From: VGKU01 sp964388785
GTDB taxonomy: Bacteria > Patescibacteriota > Patescibacteriia > UBA9934 > GWF2-40-263
Direction of reading: 5' to 3'
Assembly (NCBI GenBank): GCA_964388785.1
Contig: CAYMBX010000010.1
Span: 1-32,576, forward strand
Length of the DNA stretch: 32,576 bases
Made by a program: the position numbers and the translations under genes. The notes below the pieces were generated by a model. That model did not search any database, was not told the DNA's origin, and saw nothing but the letters and a program-made list of their open reading frames with translations. Below, piece by piece: positions 1 to 7,185 of the stretch (its first letter is position 1; each line of letters opens with the position of its first letter).

Positions 1-734
1 TTTGATCGCGCGTGTCGGCGCAGGTCAGCTTCGACCGGGCCTGAGCCGAAAATTTTAAGAGGGATTCCTGTTTTGTTGCACGCATCGAGCACCAAGTCGA
101 AGCGTTTGTACGCAACCAAGCGTCCACCGGTGAGGAAATAGTTTTTGGGACGCGGAGAGATGTGAAACCGGTGCGTATCAACGGGTGGGAAAATAACGCG
201 CGCATCTTTACGATAATATTTTTGGATCCGTTTACGAACAGTCTGAGAGTTTGCAACAAAATGATCGACACGATCCGCTGCTTGTTTGTCCCAAACGCGC
301 AAACGCGAAAGCACAGGCGGAAGCAGAGCCTTCACGAATCCGGGAACGCGCAGCTCTTCGACATAACTGTGCGTGTCCGACCAGAGATAACGCGTGGGGG
401 TATGACAGTAACAAATGTGTATCGCACCGGGTCGTGTAATCACCCCTTTCGCGAATGCACTGGTGGAGGACACGATGACATCATAGTCCGAGAGATCGTA
501 ATGTTCGGTCGCGGTGGGCATGAGCGTGATATACCATTGATATTTTTTGAGTGCGAGAGGCATCTTTTGTAGAAACGAGGTCCGAATGTCTCGCCCCGCG
601 AAAGCCGGCATTTTTTTGGGATCAAAAAACAGGGCGTAGGTGGGTGCTTCAGGCCAAATATCCTGCATGACGTCCAGCACCTTTTCCGCTCCGCCGTCTT
701 GAATGAGATAGTCGTGAACAAGCGCCAATTTCAT
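1..734 (-). CDS. GT4-family glycosyltransferase, C-terminus outside window
   Basis: The reading frame starts at the ATG at 734 and stays open to the window edge, giving about 244 residues. The translation begins MKLALVHDYLIQDGGAEKVL, a typical GT-B Rossmann start with the Gly-Gly-Ala-Glu loop of GT4 (WbaZ/mannosyltransferase-like) enzymes. CYCHTPTRYLW lies near residue 110, and TGGRLVAYKRFDLVLDA opens the second Rossmann domain where the window ends. Such enzymes move a sugar from a nucleotide-sugar donor to a lipid-linked glycan in the cytoplasm. The sugar transferase and second glycosyltransferase next door suggest a surface-polysaccharide locus. There is no Shine-Dalgarno sequence: a TTGTCA-17-TAGGAT promoter with a TGG extension ends 7 nt before the ATG, so the mRNA is probably leaderless. 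Donor and acceptor sugars cannot be read from the sequence. Confidence 0.85.
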   Translation of the reverse strand, partial: MKLALVHDYLIQDGGAEKVLDVMQDIWPEAPTYALFFDPKKMPAFAGRDIRTSFLQKMPLALKKYQWYITLMPTATEHYDLSDYDVIVSSTSAFAKGVITRPGAIHICYCHTPTRYLWSDTHSYVEELRVPGFVKALLPPVLSRLRVWDKQAADRVDHFVANSQTVRKRIQKYYRKDARVIFPPVDTHRFHISPRPKNYFLTGGRLVAYKRFDLVLDACNKTGIPLKIFGSGPVEADLRRHARS

Positions 735-741
735 GTGCACG

Positions 742-770
742 ATCCTACCAAACCCTCGGTTCTTTGACAA
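742..770 (-). promoter_or_regulatory. Promoter of the GT4 gene, predicted leaderless
   Basis: On the minus strand the -35 TTGTCA (770-765), a 17-nt spacer and the -10 TAGGAT (747-742) are visible, with TGG just upstream of the -10 (extended -10). Only 7 nt separate the -10 from the ATG at 734, placing the start site at or next to the start codon. The -35 overlaps the U-tract of the upstream terminator. Confidence 0.65.
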
Positions 771-805
771 AAAGAAACGCCCACGTCCGTGTGTGGGCGT
801 GGGCG
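766..805 (-). terminator. Intrinsic terminator of the GT2-like gene
   Basis: Perfect 8-bp stem CGCCCACG/CGTGGGCG (805-798 with 785-778 on the minus strand), a 12-nt loop, then the U-tract TTTCTTTTTG. It lies 10 nt downstream of the stop codon at 816. Confidence 0.8.
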
Positions 806-815
806 AGAGAGAGGA

Positions 816-1595
816 TCAGTCCTCCAGGTGCATGGTCGCGATCGCGGCGTCTATGCGCTCCCGCTCGTTCGTGCCAGGCAGGAACAGGCCGCGCCAGCGC
901 GCGATGATCTTGCGCATGGCGTCCTGCTCGCGAGCTTCCTTGGTCGGCTGGTAGTAGTGCTGACCGAGGATGAGCGGAACTTGGAGGTCGAGCATTTCGT
1001 ACCGGAGGTCGCTCAGTGCGAGCATGGAGAGGACGAAGTCAATGTCCTCCATGCCGCCGGCGCTGTCGCACCAAGCGTCGAATCCGCCGAAGAGCGCACC
1101 GAGCGCTTCCAGGCGAATGAGCATCCCGGTGTTGCGCGGGTGCCGATAGGAGCGTCCGAGGCTCACCGCATTGCCGTCCTGACGGCCCGCGAAGCTCGCA
1201 CCGACGATCCCAATCGATGGGTCGTCGGTTGCAGCGTCGAGCATGGCCTCGATGTGTGCGTGCGTGAACTGCGCCTCGACCGAGACGGGGAACAGGAATC
1301 GGAACTCCTGCTTCCCCTGAACGCGCTGCCTGATGTTCGCGATCTGCACGGCCTTGATCGCCACGTTGAGCGCGTTCGCCCAGGAGTACCCCTCGTTCAT
1401 CTCGATCACCTGGACACGCGAGTCGAACACGAGCGTGTCGAGGTATCCCCGCGTCGCGCCTTTGTCCTGCGTCGAGTTCACAACGACGATGATCCGACCC
1501 AGCCCGATCGTCAACAGGTTACGCACCTGCTTGGCGATGTACTTGTTGTTGTAGGTTCGGATGATCGCGGCGGTCGCATTGAGTTTGCCGTTCAA
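816..1595 (-). CDS. GT2-like (GT-A fold) glycosyltransferase, GC-rich
   Basis: About 259 residues from a TTG start at 1595. TTG is chosen because GGAGGAAGG sits at ideal distance before it; the in-frame ATG at 1652 has no Shine-Dalgarno sequence and lies within the leader. The N-terminus (ATAAIIRTYNNKYIAKQ, then IIVVVN) resembles the GT-A nucleotide-binding strand and loop, and GGMEDIDFVL near residue 190 resembles the GT2 acceptor/base motif. A cytoplasmic sugar transferase role in surface-glycan synthesis is inferred from these and from the adjacent GT4 and sugar transferase genes. The classical DxD motif is not obvious, so substrate and even activity are uncertain. The gene is visibly richer in G+C, mainly at third codon positions, than its neighbours, which suggests either transfer or selection for high expression. 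Confidence 0.65.
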   Translation of the reverse strand: MNGKLNATAAIIRTYNNKYIAKQVRNLLTIGLGRIIVVVNSTQDKGATRGYLDTLVFDSRVQVIEMNEGYSWANALNVAIKAVQIANIRQRVQGKQEFRFLFPVSVEAQFTHAHIEAMLDAATDDPSIGIVGASFAGRQDGNAVSLGRSYRHPRNTGMLIRLEALGALFGGFDAWCDSAGGMEDIDFVLSMLALSDLRYEMLDLQVPLILGQHYYQPTKEAREQDAMRKIIARWRGLFLPGTNERERIDAAIATMHLED

Positions 1596-1673
1596 TTCCT
1601 TCCTCCATTCAAGAGTGGAACAAAACAAAAAAAGCCCGTTCTTTGCGCCCATTTGAGGCGTTTAGAACAAGCA

Positions 1674-1702
1674 AATATACTATAAAATGGCCATTTTGTC
1701 AA
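1674..1702 (-). promoter_or_regulatory. Strong sigma70-type promoter of the GT2-like gene
   Basis: TTGACA (1702-1697), a 17-nt spacer and TATATT (1679-1674) on the minus strand. The -35 begins 2 nt after the sugar transferase stop codon (1704-1706). Transcription should start near 1667, leaving a leader of about 72 nt. That leader carries a small CGCC/GGCG hairpin and a run of seven T. Confidence 0.75.
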
Positions 1703-1703
1703 T

Positions 1704-3116
1704 CTACGAAGCTCCTTTTCTGAATAAAACAACTAAAGGTGTTTTGAGCAAAATATACAAGTCCAAAAGGGGGCTCCAATGTTCAATATAGTAAATGTCG
1801 AGGCGTGCTTCTTCTTCAAAATCCAAGTCCGCACGGCCACTGATTTGGGCCATTCCGGTAATGCCGGGTTTGATCGTGTGGAGTTTTTTGTGTTCGGGAC
1901 GATATTTCGCGACTTCTTCAGGAAGATGTGGGCGTGGGCCGACAAGCGACATTTTTCCCGAAAAGACAAGGAAAAATTCCGGTAATTCGTCAATGGAGAA
2001 TTTGCGGATGAACCGTCCAACACGTGTCACGCGCGGATCATCTTTGATTTTGACAAGCGGCGAGCCTTTGCGCGTGTCTTTGTCAGAAAGTTCGTTGTAG
2101 CGCATGAAGTGCGTTCCAGGAACCATCGATCGAAACTTAAAGTAGCGGAACGGTTTCCCGTCTTGGCCGATGCGCACGCTCGGCATATTCTTATCGATTT
2201 TGGAAAAGAGAATTGGACCCCGCGAATCGAGTTTAATGGCGATCGCGGTCAGCAACATAATAGGAGAGGTCAGGACGATCAGAACCGACGAACCGACAAG
2301 ATCAAACAATCGTTTGTAAATTGCCCCCCATCCGTCCAAAGGCGTTTTTTGGACTTCAATGACGGGAATGCCGGCGTAGGTATGATTGATGGATTTGCCC
2401 ACAGCGGCGGCAAACAAATCGGCAGTATAGAGGAAACCGAGATGTTCACTGTCGGCAAGCGCGATTAGGGAGAGGCGTGTGTGTCGATCTGCTTCGGGAT
2501 CGGCAAGCACGATTTCATCAAGTTCATCGTTTGCCGCCATTTCCGTAAGTTGTTTCGCGAGTTGATTTGTAAATTGGGCGCGATGTCCGACTACGCGGAA
2601 TCCGAGTCGTTTCTTTTTTTCAAACTCTTCAATGAGCGCATCCGCTGTTGTATTTTTTCCAATGACGAAAATACGATGCGTGCCGATACCGAATCGTCGC
2701 AACGAGCGTTGCAGTCCGCGCACGACAAGCCGGGCAGCGGCGACAAACACAATCGCACAGCCCCATGCCGCAAGGGCGATGAAGCGTGATTCAAACAGCT
2801 CGCGCGAGAAAAACAGAATCGCGAACACGAGAGCCATGCTTGTGGAGCAAGCAAGAATGATTTTTCCAATTTCAGACGCGATACGTCTTCGTCCGGTCGT
2901 GTAGAGTCCTGCGAGTGCAAACACCGCAAGCCAAATGAGAATGGCTGGAGTCGCGATTTTCAGAAATTGTTCGTAGCGCAAATCAAAAATGACCGGACGC
3001 AGGGTTGTGAAGTACGGATGGAAGCGAAGAAAGAACGCTGCGGAAGCGGCGGCAAGCAAAGAGAAAAAATCTAGCGGGACAAGCAGCAGCGTAAAGGCGA
3101 GTTCGGAGCGTTTCAT
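1704..3116 (-). CDS. Polyprenyl-phosphate sugar-1-phosphate transferase (WbaP/PglC type)
   Basis: A 470-residue membrane enzyme, the usual length for this family, which transfers a sugar-1-phosphate from a UDP-sugar to undecaprenyl phosphate as the first step of exopolysaccharide or O-glycan assembly. The N-terminal half has about four hydrophobic segments and a CoA-binding-like region (HRIFVIGKNTTADALIEEF). The C-terminal catalytic domain starts near residue 275 (IYKRLFDLVGSSVLIVLTSP) and carries the family signatures KFRSM, FSIDELPEF, LVGPRP and IKPGITGMAQ. The frame is open up to 3230, but that extension would lie inside the RNase P RNA gene; the ATG at 3116 (MKRSELAF) matches family N-termini. 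No clear Shine-Dalgarno sequence or separate promoter is seen; read-through from rnpB may supply transcription. Confidence 0.9.
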   Translation of the reverse strand: MKRSELAFTLLLVPLDFFSLLAAASAAFFLRFHPYFTTLRPVIFDLRYEQFLKIATPAILIWLAVFALAGLYTTGRRRIASEIGKIILACSTSMALVFAILFFSRELFESRFIALAAWGCAIVFVAAARLVVRGLQRSLRRFGIGTHRIFVIGKNTTADALIEEFEKKKRLGFRVVGHRAQFTNQLAKQLTEMAANDELDEIVLADPEADRHTRLSLIALADSEHLGFLYTADLFAAAVGKSINHTYAGIPVIEVQKTPLDGWGAIYKRLFDLVGSSVLIVLTSPIMLLTAIAIKLDSRGPILFSKIDKNMPSVRIGQDGKPFRYFKFRSMVPGTHFMRYNELSDKDTRKGSPLVKIKDDPRVTRVGRFIRKFSIDELPEFFLVFSGKMSLVGPRPHLPEEVAKYRPEHKKLHTIKPGITGMAQISGRADLDFEEEARLDIYYIEHWSPLLDLYILLKTPLVVLFRKGAS

Positions 3117-3156
3117 AAAGGAGGCAATAAGCAAGAGGGAATAGGGAAATGGTAGC

Positions 3157-3186
3157 AAAAATCTCTCGCGTTGGCGAGAGATTTTT
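3157..3186 (-). terminator. Bidirectional-type terminator downstream of rnpB
   Basis: A 13-bp perfect stem (AAAAATCTCTCGC paired with its complement) closes a 4-nt loop. A run of T follows on the minus strand, just past the P1 helix of the RNase P RNA. It separates rnpB from the sugar transferase gene. Confidence 0.8.
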
Positions 3187-3189
3187 GTT

Positions 3190-3629
3190 GTCCCAGGAGC
3201 TGTCTGTAAGCCGAATTCTGTCTGCTCCAAGCGACTGCTCGGAGGAGGCGATCATCTATCTAGGCCACGCGTTGCCGCGCGGCTCAAGCGAGCGACCAAA
3301 TTTGCTCTTTCACCGGAAAGGGTTTACCACGTCACCGTGTCGCCACGGGACGAAGCATGTGGCAGACAGGATAACTATCCTGCATACCTCGTGCTACTTT
3401 TCACCTTTTGTTCTGCTGTGCAGAACTAGTATTGTCTCTGTGGCACTTTCCCTGGGCTTCAAATCCGGAATCAGGGAATAGATTACTCCAATTCCGCGAC
3501 CCCTGAATCTTATACCCGGTTGTCATTAACAACTTTCCATTTCCAATACGCCTTGCGGCGTATGGGGTGTTCGGACTTTCCTCCCCGCGCATTTGATTGC
3601 GCAAGGCGATCACCCGACATTCCTGGGAC
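3190..3629 (-). ncRNA. rnpB: RNase P RNA (bacterial type A-like)
   Basis: The catalytic RNA that trims 5' leaders from pre-tRNAs. Diagnostic motifs on the minus strand are GAGGAAAGTCCGAACACC near the 5' end, AAACCC in the middle, and GACAGAATTCGGCTTACAG near the 3' end. The ends were set by the P1 helix: GTCCCAGGA (3629-3621) pairs perfectly with TCCTGGGAC (3198-3190). Length is about 440 nt, larger than the common 350-400 nt. A TTGACA-17-TATCAT promoter lies immediately upstream, with the predicted start exactly at the P1 strand, and an intrinsic terminator lies immediately downstream. Confidence 0.95.
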
Positions 3630-3635
3630 GCCGCA

Positions 3636-3664
3636 ATGATAACAGGATTGGGACAGTCTGTCAA
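3636..3664 (-). promoter_or_regulatory. rnpB promoter
   Basis: TTGACA (3664-3659), a 17-nt spacer and TATCAT (3641-3636) on the minus strand. Start is predicted near 3629, coinciding with the first base of P1. The -35 abuts the U-tract of the upstream small gene's terminator. Confidence 0.8.
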
Positions 3665-3685
3665 CAAAAAAACGCTCGGAAGCGT
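3664..3685 (-). terminator. Terminator of the 29-residue membrane protein gene
   Basis: Stem ACGCT/AGCGT with a TCCG (UNCG-type) tetraloop, followed by a run of seven T on the minus strand. The first stem base is the last base of the TGA stop codon. Confidence 0.7.
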
Positions 3686-3774
3686 CAGCTGAAGATGGCC
3701 AGAAATCCGTACACCACAGGGGCATACGCAAGCAGAATTGTCACACTGGCCAAGATCTTTTGGTGCGTCGTCAT
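3685..3774 (-). CDS. 29-residue single-pass membrane protein, unrecognised
   Basis: A complete mini-gene between trpS and rnpB. The ATG at 3774 opens 29 codons ending in TGA at 3685. The peptide starts MTTHQKILAS and has a hydrophobic stretch of about 20 residues (through LLAYAPVVYGFLAIF), so it should be one transmembrane helix with a short cytoplasmic or periplasmic tail. AGGAGG sits at the ideal -11 to -6 position. It has its own promoter (TTGACG-16-TATACT) and its own terminator, which strongly supports a real gene. No family is recognised. Possible roles include a toxin-like peptide or a small subunit of a membrane complex; none can be chosen from sequence alone. Confidence 0.7.
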   Translation of the reverse strand: MTTHQKILASVTILLAYAPVVYGFLAIFS

Positions 3775-3805
3775 CCTCTCCTCCTCCTGCGGGTGACGAA
3801 GACGT

Positions 3806-3833
3806 AGTATACGCGAACGAAAAAAAACGTCAA
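3806..3833 (-). promoter_or_regulatory. Promoter of the 29-residue gene
   Basis: TTGACG (3833-3828), a 16-nt T-rich spacer and TATACT (3811-3806) on the minus strand. The predicted leader is about 25 nt and contains a strong Shine-Dalgarno sequence. The -35 lies 10 nt beyond the trpS stop codon. Confidence 0.7.
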
Positions 3834-3842
3834 GGGAATTTT

Positions 3843-4832
3843 TTATAGGTGAATTCCAATCGTTTGGCGTACCTGCTCCATCTTTTTATCTGCGTGCTCT
3901 CGTGCGCGCTGTGCTCCTTTTTTCAAAACATTTTTCAAATGCGTTTCGTCTTCCAAATATCCACGGATTTTTTCCTGTAGCGGTTGCAGGAAACCATTGG
4001 TGCGCTCTGCCAGGTCTTGCTTGAATGGCGCGTACCCCTTGCCTTCGTAGTGCTGTTCGATTTTTTCGGGTGTTTCTCCTGAAACGAGGGAATAGAGGGT
4101 GATGAGATTAGTCATCCCTGGACGGTTTGGGCGACGGACAATCGTTCCTTCAGAATCCGTGACCGCGGCTTTGATTTTTTTCTCCACCATTTTTGCGTTA
4201 TCCATGAGAGAGATATAATTTTTTTCCGTGGAAGCGGATTTCGACATTTTGTGCTCCGGATCATCAAGTGCCATGATGCGCGCGCCTTCCTTTCGAATTT
4301 GCGGTTTTGGAATCGTAAAGATATCCCCAAAGCGGCTATTGAAGCGCTCGGCAAGATCGCGCGCAAGTTCCACATGCTGTTTTTGGTCCTCTCCAACCGG
4401 GACGATGTCTGTATCATACAGAAGAATATCCGCGGCCATCAGAACGGGATAATCAAATAATCCAACACTAACCCCTTCTTGCCTCTTGCCTTTTGCTTTG
4501 TCTTTAAACTGTGTCATGCGTTCGAGTTCTCCCATGTATGCGACGCAATTCAAGATCCACGCAAGCTCCGTATGTGCTTGAACTGCCGATTGCTGGAACA
4601 GAACCGTTTTGTTGGGATCGACTCCGGAGGCCAGATACGTCGCGGTGGCAAAAAGAATGTTTTTACGCAGTTGGGCGGGATCTTGCGGAACGGTGATTGC
4701 ATGATAATCCACGACAAACAAAAAATTTTCATTGCCGGAATCCTGCAGTTTCACAAACGGTTCGATCGCGCCGAAGTAGTTTCCAATATGGAGAATACCG
4801 GAAGGTTGCAGAGCGGTGAGGATGCGTGCCAT
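3843..4832 (-). CDS. trpS: Tryptophanyl-tRNA synthetase
   Basis: 329 residues, the usual size of bacterial TrpRS, a cytoplasmic class I synthetase that charges tRNA-Trp. The class I signature appears as PSGILHIGNYFGA (residues 10-22), and the KMSKS loop is intact in DDPEHKMSKSAST near residue 195. MAADILLYDTDIVPVGEDQKQH is split across the family's substrate pocket: MAADILLYD and VPVGEDQKQH are both recognisable TrpRS motifs. There is no Shine-Dalgarno sequence at the ATG at 4832. An extended -10 (TGA-TACTAT) ends 9 nt upstream, so the transcript should start within about 3 nt of the start codon. No T-box or trp leader is seen. Confidence 0.97.
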   Translation of the reverse strand: MARILTALQPSGILHIGNYFGAIEPFVKLQDSGNENFLFVVDYHAITVPQDPAQLRKNILFATATYLASGVDPNKTVLFQQSAVQAHTELAWILNCVAYMGELERMTQFKDKAKGKRQEGVSVGLFDYPVLMAADILLYDTDIVPVGEDQKQHVELARDLAERFNSRFGDIFTIPKPQIRKEGARIMALDDPEHKMSKSASTEKNYISLMDNAKMVEKKIKAAVTDSEGTIVRRPNRPGMTNLITLYSLVSGETPEKIEQHYEGKGYAPFKQDLAERTNGFLQPLQEKIRGYLEDETHLKNVLKKGAQRAREHADKKMEQVRQTIGIHL

Positions 4833-4841
4833 ATGGACGAC

Positions 4842-4850
4842 ATAGTATCA
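4842..4850 (-). promoter_or_regulatory. Extended -10 of trpS, predicted near-leaderless
   Basis: TGA followed by TACTAT on the minus strand, 9 nt before the trpS ATG. A weak TTTTCA-like -35 lies 17 nt upstream. No Shine-Dalgarno sequence is present. Confidence 0.55.
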
Positions 4851-4866
4851 AAGCCCCTACAAAATG

Positions 4867-4906
4867 AAAAATCATCGCCCCTCTCTTTGAGGAGGACGAT
4901 GATTTT
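4867..4906 (-). terminator. Terminator after the RNase J gene
   Basis: Stem AAAATCATCG/CGATGATTTT with an inner CCTC/GAGG pairing. A-rich and T-rich flanks allow function in either direction. It lies about 100 nt past the RNase J stop codon and just before the trpS promoter. Confidence 0.65.
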
Positions 4907-4941
4907 ATCCGTCAGGACTCGCAAGACTCTCAACCTGACAT

Positions 4942-4986
4942 GGCACCATGACTCACTCGAGTGCTCGTAGAAGGAGACATGGTGCC
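4942..4986. repeat. Nested inverted repeat in the RNase J 3' region
   Basis: Outer 9-bp perfect arms GGCACCATG/CATGGTGCC (4942-4950 and 4978-4986) enclose a perfect 10-bp palindrome CACTCGAGTG (4954-4963). It lies between the RNase J stop and the terminator, so it would be folded in the mRNA tail. Confidence 0.5.
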
Positions 4987-5008
4987 CACCAAACGTTGGG
5001 TATCAATT

Positions 5009-6796
5009 TTAGACTTCGATGACCACCGGCAAAATCATTGGACGACGTTCGATTTTTTTGAAGAGAAACGCTCCAACATGGTCTCGGATTTTGTCGCGAA
5101 CATATTTCGGGTCCGCTTCCGATTTACTGTCCTTGTCCTCGAGAACTTTTTTGATTTCTTGTCGTGTCTGATCGATCAGCTCACGGTGTTCTTTCATGAA
5201 GATGAAGCCGCGGCTGATGATATCGGGATAGCCGACCAGTTTTCCGGTTTTCTTTTCGATCTGTACGATGACGACGACCATCCCGTCTTCGGCAAGCACT
5301 TTTCGATCGCGCAAGACGACTTGTGAGACATCGCCGACGCCCAGTCCATCGACAAAGACGTATTCGGTGGGAACCTTTTCGTTGGTCAGTCGTCCGCCGT
5401 CTTTCCAAAATTCCATGACTTGACCGTTATCGACAACAAAGACATTGTCTTCCGTCCATCCCATTGAATGGGCGACTTTTGCGTTTTCACGCAGCAGGAA
5501 GTGGTTGCCTTCGATTGGCACGTAATATTTGGGTTTGAACAGTGCAAGCATGAGCTTAATATCCTCCTGCTTGGCGTGTCCGCCCGCGTGCACGTCCATC
5601 ATTTTATAATTAATGACATTCGCTCCTTTGCGGTAGAGCGTGTCCATGAGCCGTTGCACCGACGCTTCGTTGCCTGGAATGACAGACGAGGAAAAGATCA
5701 CGGTGTCGGTTTTGCGGATGCGGACGCTACGGTGTTCATTGTTGGCGATGCGGTTAAGCGCGGCATTCTTTTCGCCTTGTGCGCCCGTACAGATCAGCAC
5801 AACTTTATCGTCCGGATAGCCGTCCATTTGTTCGGGTTTGATGAGCGTGGATTGGTTACATTTGATGTACCCGATTTCTTTGGCGATTTCCACGTTTGTC
5901 CGCATGGAATATCCATCGATCGCTACTTTCTTTCCTAACTGCTCTGAACATTCGATAATTTGTTTCACACGAGAGAGCAGTGAAGCGAATGTGCCGACGA
6001 TGACGCGGCCTTTCGCTTTTTCGATAATCAGTTCAAGCTCCTCGCCAATGACCTTTTCGGAAATTTGATGTCCGGGCTGGTTTGCGTTTGTCGAGTCGCC
6101 CATCAGACACAACACACCCTTTTTTCCGATTTCCGCGATTCGTTGGAAGTCGGCGTGTTCTGTGCCAGTCGGGTGGAAATCGAATTTCCAGTCGCCTGTA
6201 TGGCAGACGGTCCCCACCGGGGTTTCGACGACAATTCCCACAGAATCGGGAATATTGTGGTTGATATGAAAGAAGGAAACGGTAAACGATCCGAGTTTCA
6301 AGACATCAGAGGATTTGGTAACTTTCACGTCCAGTTTTTTCGTGTGGAAGTCTTCTTGGCGACGTTTGATGATCGCTGCGGAAACCGGCAAGGCAAAGAT
6401 CGGAGGGTTGCCGATTTGAGGAACGGTGTGGGGAATGGCCCCGATGTGGTCGTAGTGCCCGTGGGTGATGATCACTCCGCGGATATTTTTTTCCTTTCCT
6501 TTCAAGTACGTCATGTTGGGAATGATGTAGTCCACTCCCGGCATGTCTTCTTCAGGAAACTGCAATCCCATGTCGATCAAAACAATATCATTTTTGTATT
6601 CGATGAGCGTACAGTTGCGGCCGACCTCTTCGCATCCGCCAAGGACCATGACGCGAAGTTTGTCGCCGCTTGGTGCTTTCATGGTGTGCGCGCGTGTGGT
6701 GTCTTTGGCACGAAACACGCGGCCTTTGAAACGATTTCCGCCTCGCAGGTGGCGAGCGCCGGAATTTCGTCCCGTCGTTGGTTGTTTAGGAGACAT
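5009..6796 (-). CDS. rnj: Ribonuclease J (metallo-beta-lactamase fold)
   Basis: 595 residues. RNase J acts as 5'-to-3' exonuclease and endonuclease in mRNA decay and rRNA processing in bacteria without the RNase E-centred system. The zinc-binding motif THGHYDHIGAIPHT starts at residue 111; CHTGDWKFD and GDSTNA follow, then the beta-CASP domain and a C-terminal RNA-binding region. The family is normally near 555 residues, and the surplus is a basic N-terminal tail of about 40 residues (rich in R, G, K), probably an RNA-binding extension. The ATG at 6796 (MSPKQPTTGR) is the longest choice; a second Met at residue 39 immediately before the conserved core is possible. No Shine-Dalgarno sequence precedes either start. 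The gene sits between trpS and tRNA-Leu on the same strand. Confidence 0.95.
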   Translation of the reverse strand: MSPKQPTTGRNSGARHLRGGNRFKGRVFRAKDTTRAHTMKAPSGDKLRVMVLGGCEEVGRNCTLIEYKNDIVLIDMGLQFPEEDMPGVDYIIPNMTYLKGKEKNIRGVIITHGHYDHIGAIPHTVPQIGNPPIFALPVSAAIIKRRQEDFHTKKLDVKVTKSSDVLKLGSFTVSFFHINHNIPDSVGIVVETPVGTVCHTGDWKFDFHPTGTEHADFQRIAEIGKKGVLCLMGDSTNANQPGHQISEKVIGEELELIIEKAKGRVIVGTFASLLSRVKQIIECSEQLGKKVAIDGYSMRTNVEIAKEIGYIKCNQSTLIKPEQMDGYPDDKVVLICTGAQGEKNAALNRIANNEHRSVRIRKTDTVIFSSSVIPGNEASVQRLMDTLYRKGANVINYKMMDVHAGGHAKQEDIKLMLALFKPKYYVPIEGNHFLLRENAKVAHSMGWTEDNVFVVDNGQVMEFWKDGGRLTNEKVPTEYVFVDGLGVGDVSQVVLRDRKVLAEDGMVVVIVQIEKKTGKLVGYPDIISRGFIFMKEHRELIDQTRQEIKKVLEDKDSKSEADPKYVRDKIRDHVGAFLFKKIERRPMILPVVIEV

Positions 6797-6894
6797 AATA
6801 TAAATACAAGGTTATGGGTGTTAGGTTTTAGGTGTTGAGAAAAACAACACCAGCTTTAATTTATGAATGAATAAATCTCTCTCGTTTAAGAACG

Positions 6895-6939
6895 TGATCT
6901 TTTTAGGATGCACGGCACTCATGCAGCCGGAAAAGATCA
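6895..6939. repeat. Imperfect hairpin downstream of tRNA-Leu
   Basis: Arms TGATCTTTT/AAAAGATCA enclose a mostly paired inner stem (GGATGCA with TGCAGCC, one mismatch). It begins about 8 nt past the tRNA CCA end in the transcript. It could act in 3' processing or as a terminator without a classical U-tract. Apart from this, the 6797-6946 stretch is AT-rich with nothing else recognised. Confidence 0.4.
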
Positions 6940-6946
6940 TGTTGAA

Positions 6947-7031
6947 TGGTGGGCGAGGGGAGACTCGAACTCCCAAGGGTTACCCCATACGCTTCTGAGA
7001 CGTACGCGTATACCAATTCCGCCACTCGCCC
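6947..7031 (-). tRNA. tRNA-Leu (anticodon CAG), CCA encoded
   Basis: Class II tRNA with acceptor GGGCGAG/CTCGCCC, discriminator A and an encoded CCA (6949-6947). The anticodon stem is TACGT/GCGTA with loop CTCAGAA, giving CAG, which reads CUG. A long variable arm (GGGGTAACCC region) and the T arm GGGAG-TTCGAGT-CTCCC confirm the leucine class. No convincing promoter was found upstream, so it may be processed from the secG-oppA transcript. Confidence 0.95.
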
Positions 7032-7104
7032 ATACTTCCTTCTTCTTGTCCCACGAAAGATATCGCATTCTGCGCCATGTGTGGAAATACAACCATCCTG
7101 TCAC

Positions 7105-7151
7105 GGCAGTAAGAGCTTGTTCGAGTGCACGCAGGACAAGCTCTTACTGCC
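7105..7151. repeat. 16-bp perfect inverted repeat after the oppA-like gene
   Basis: Arms of 16 bp (7105-7120 and 7136-7151, starting GGCAGTAAGAG) flank a 15-nt loop. It lies 35 nt past the OppA-like stop codon. No U-tract follows on either strand, so it is not a standard intrinsic terminator; it may stabilise or process the mRNA 3' end before the downstream tRNA-Leu. Confidence 0.6.
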
Positions 7152-7185
7152 CACCAACACGATTTAACATCTACACACACGATAT

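Noticed and set aside
789..1685. 298-residue plus-strand open frame opposite the GT2-like gene
   Set aside because: Composition is typical of an antisense frame in GC-rich coding DNA (Arg, Val, His, Glu-rich) with no domain; the minus strand has promoter, Shine-Dalgarno sequence, terminator and GT motifs.
3117..3230. N-terminal extension of the sugar transferase
   Set aside because: It would be encoded inside the RNase P RNA and its terminator; family N-termini match the ATG at 3116.
6065..6838. 257-residue plus-strand frame opposite the RNase J gene
   Set aside because: Shadow of a well-supported RNase J; no recognisable domain and no initiation signal.
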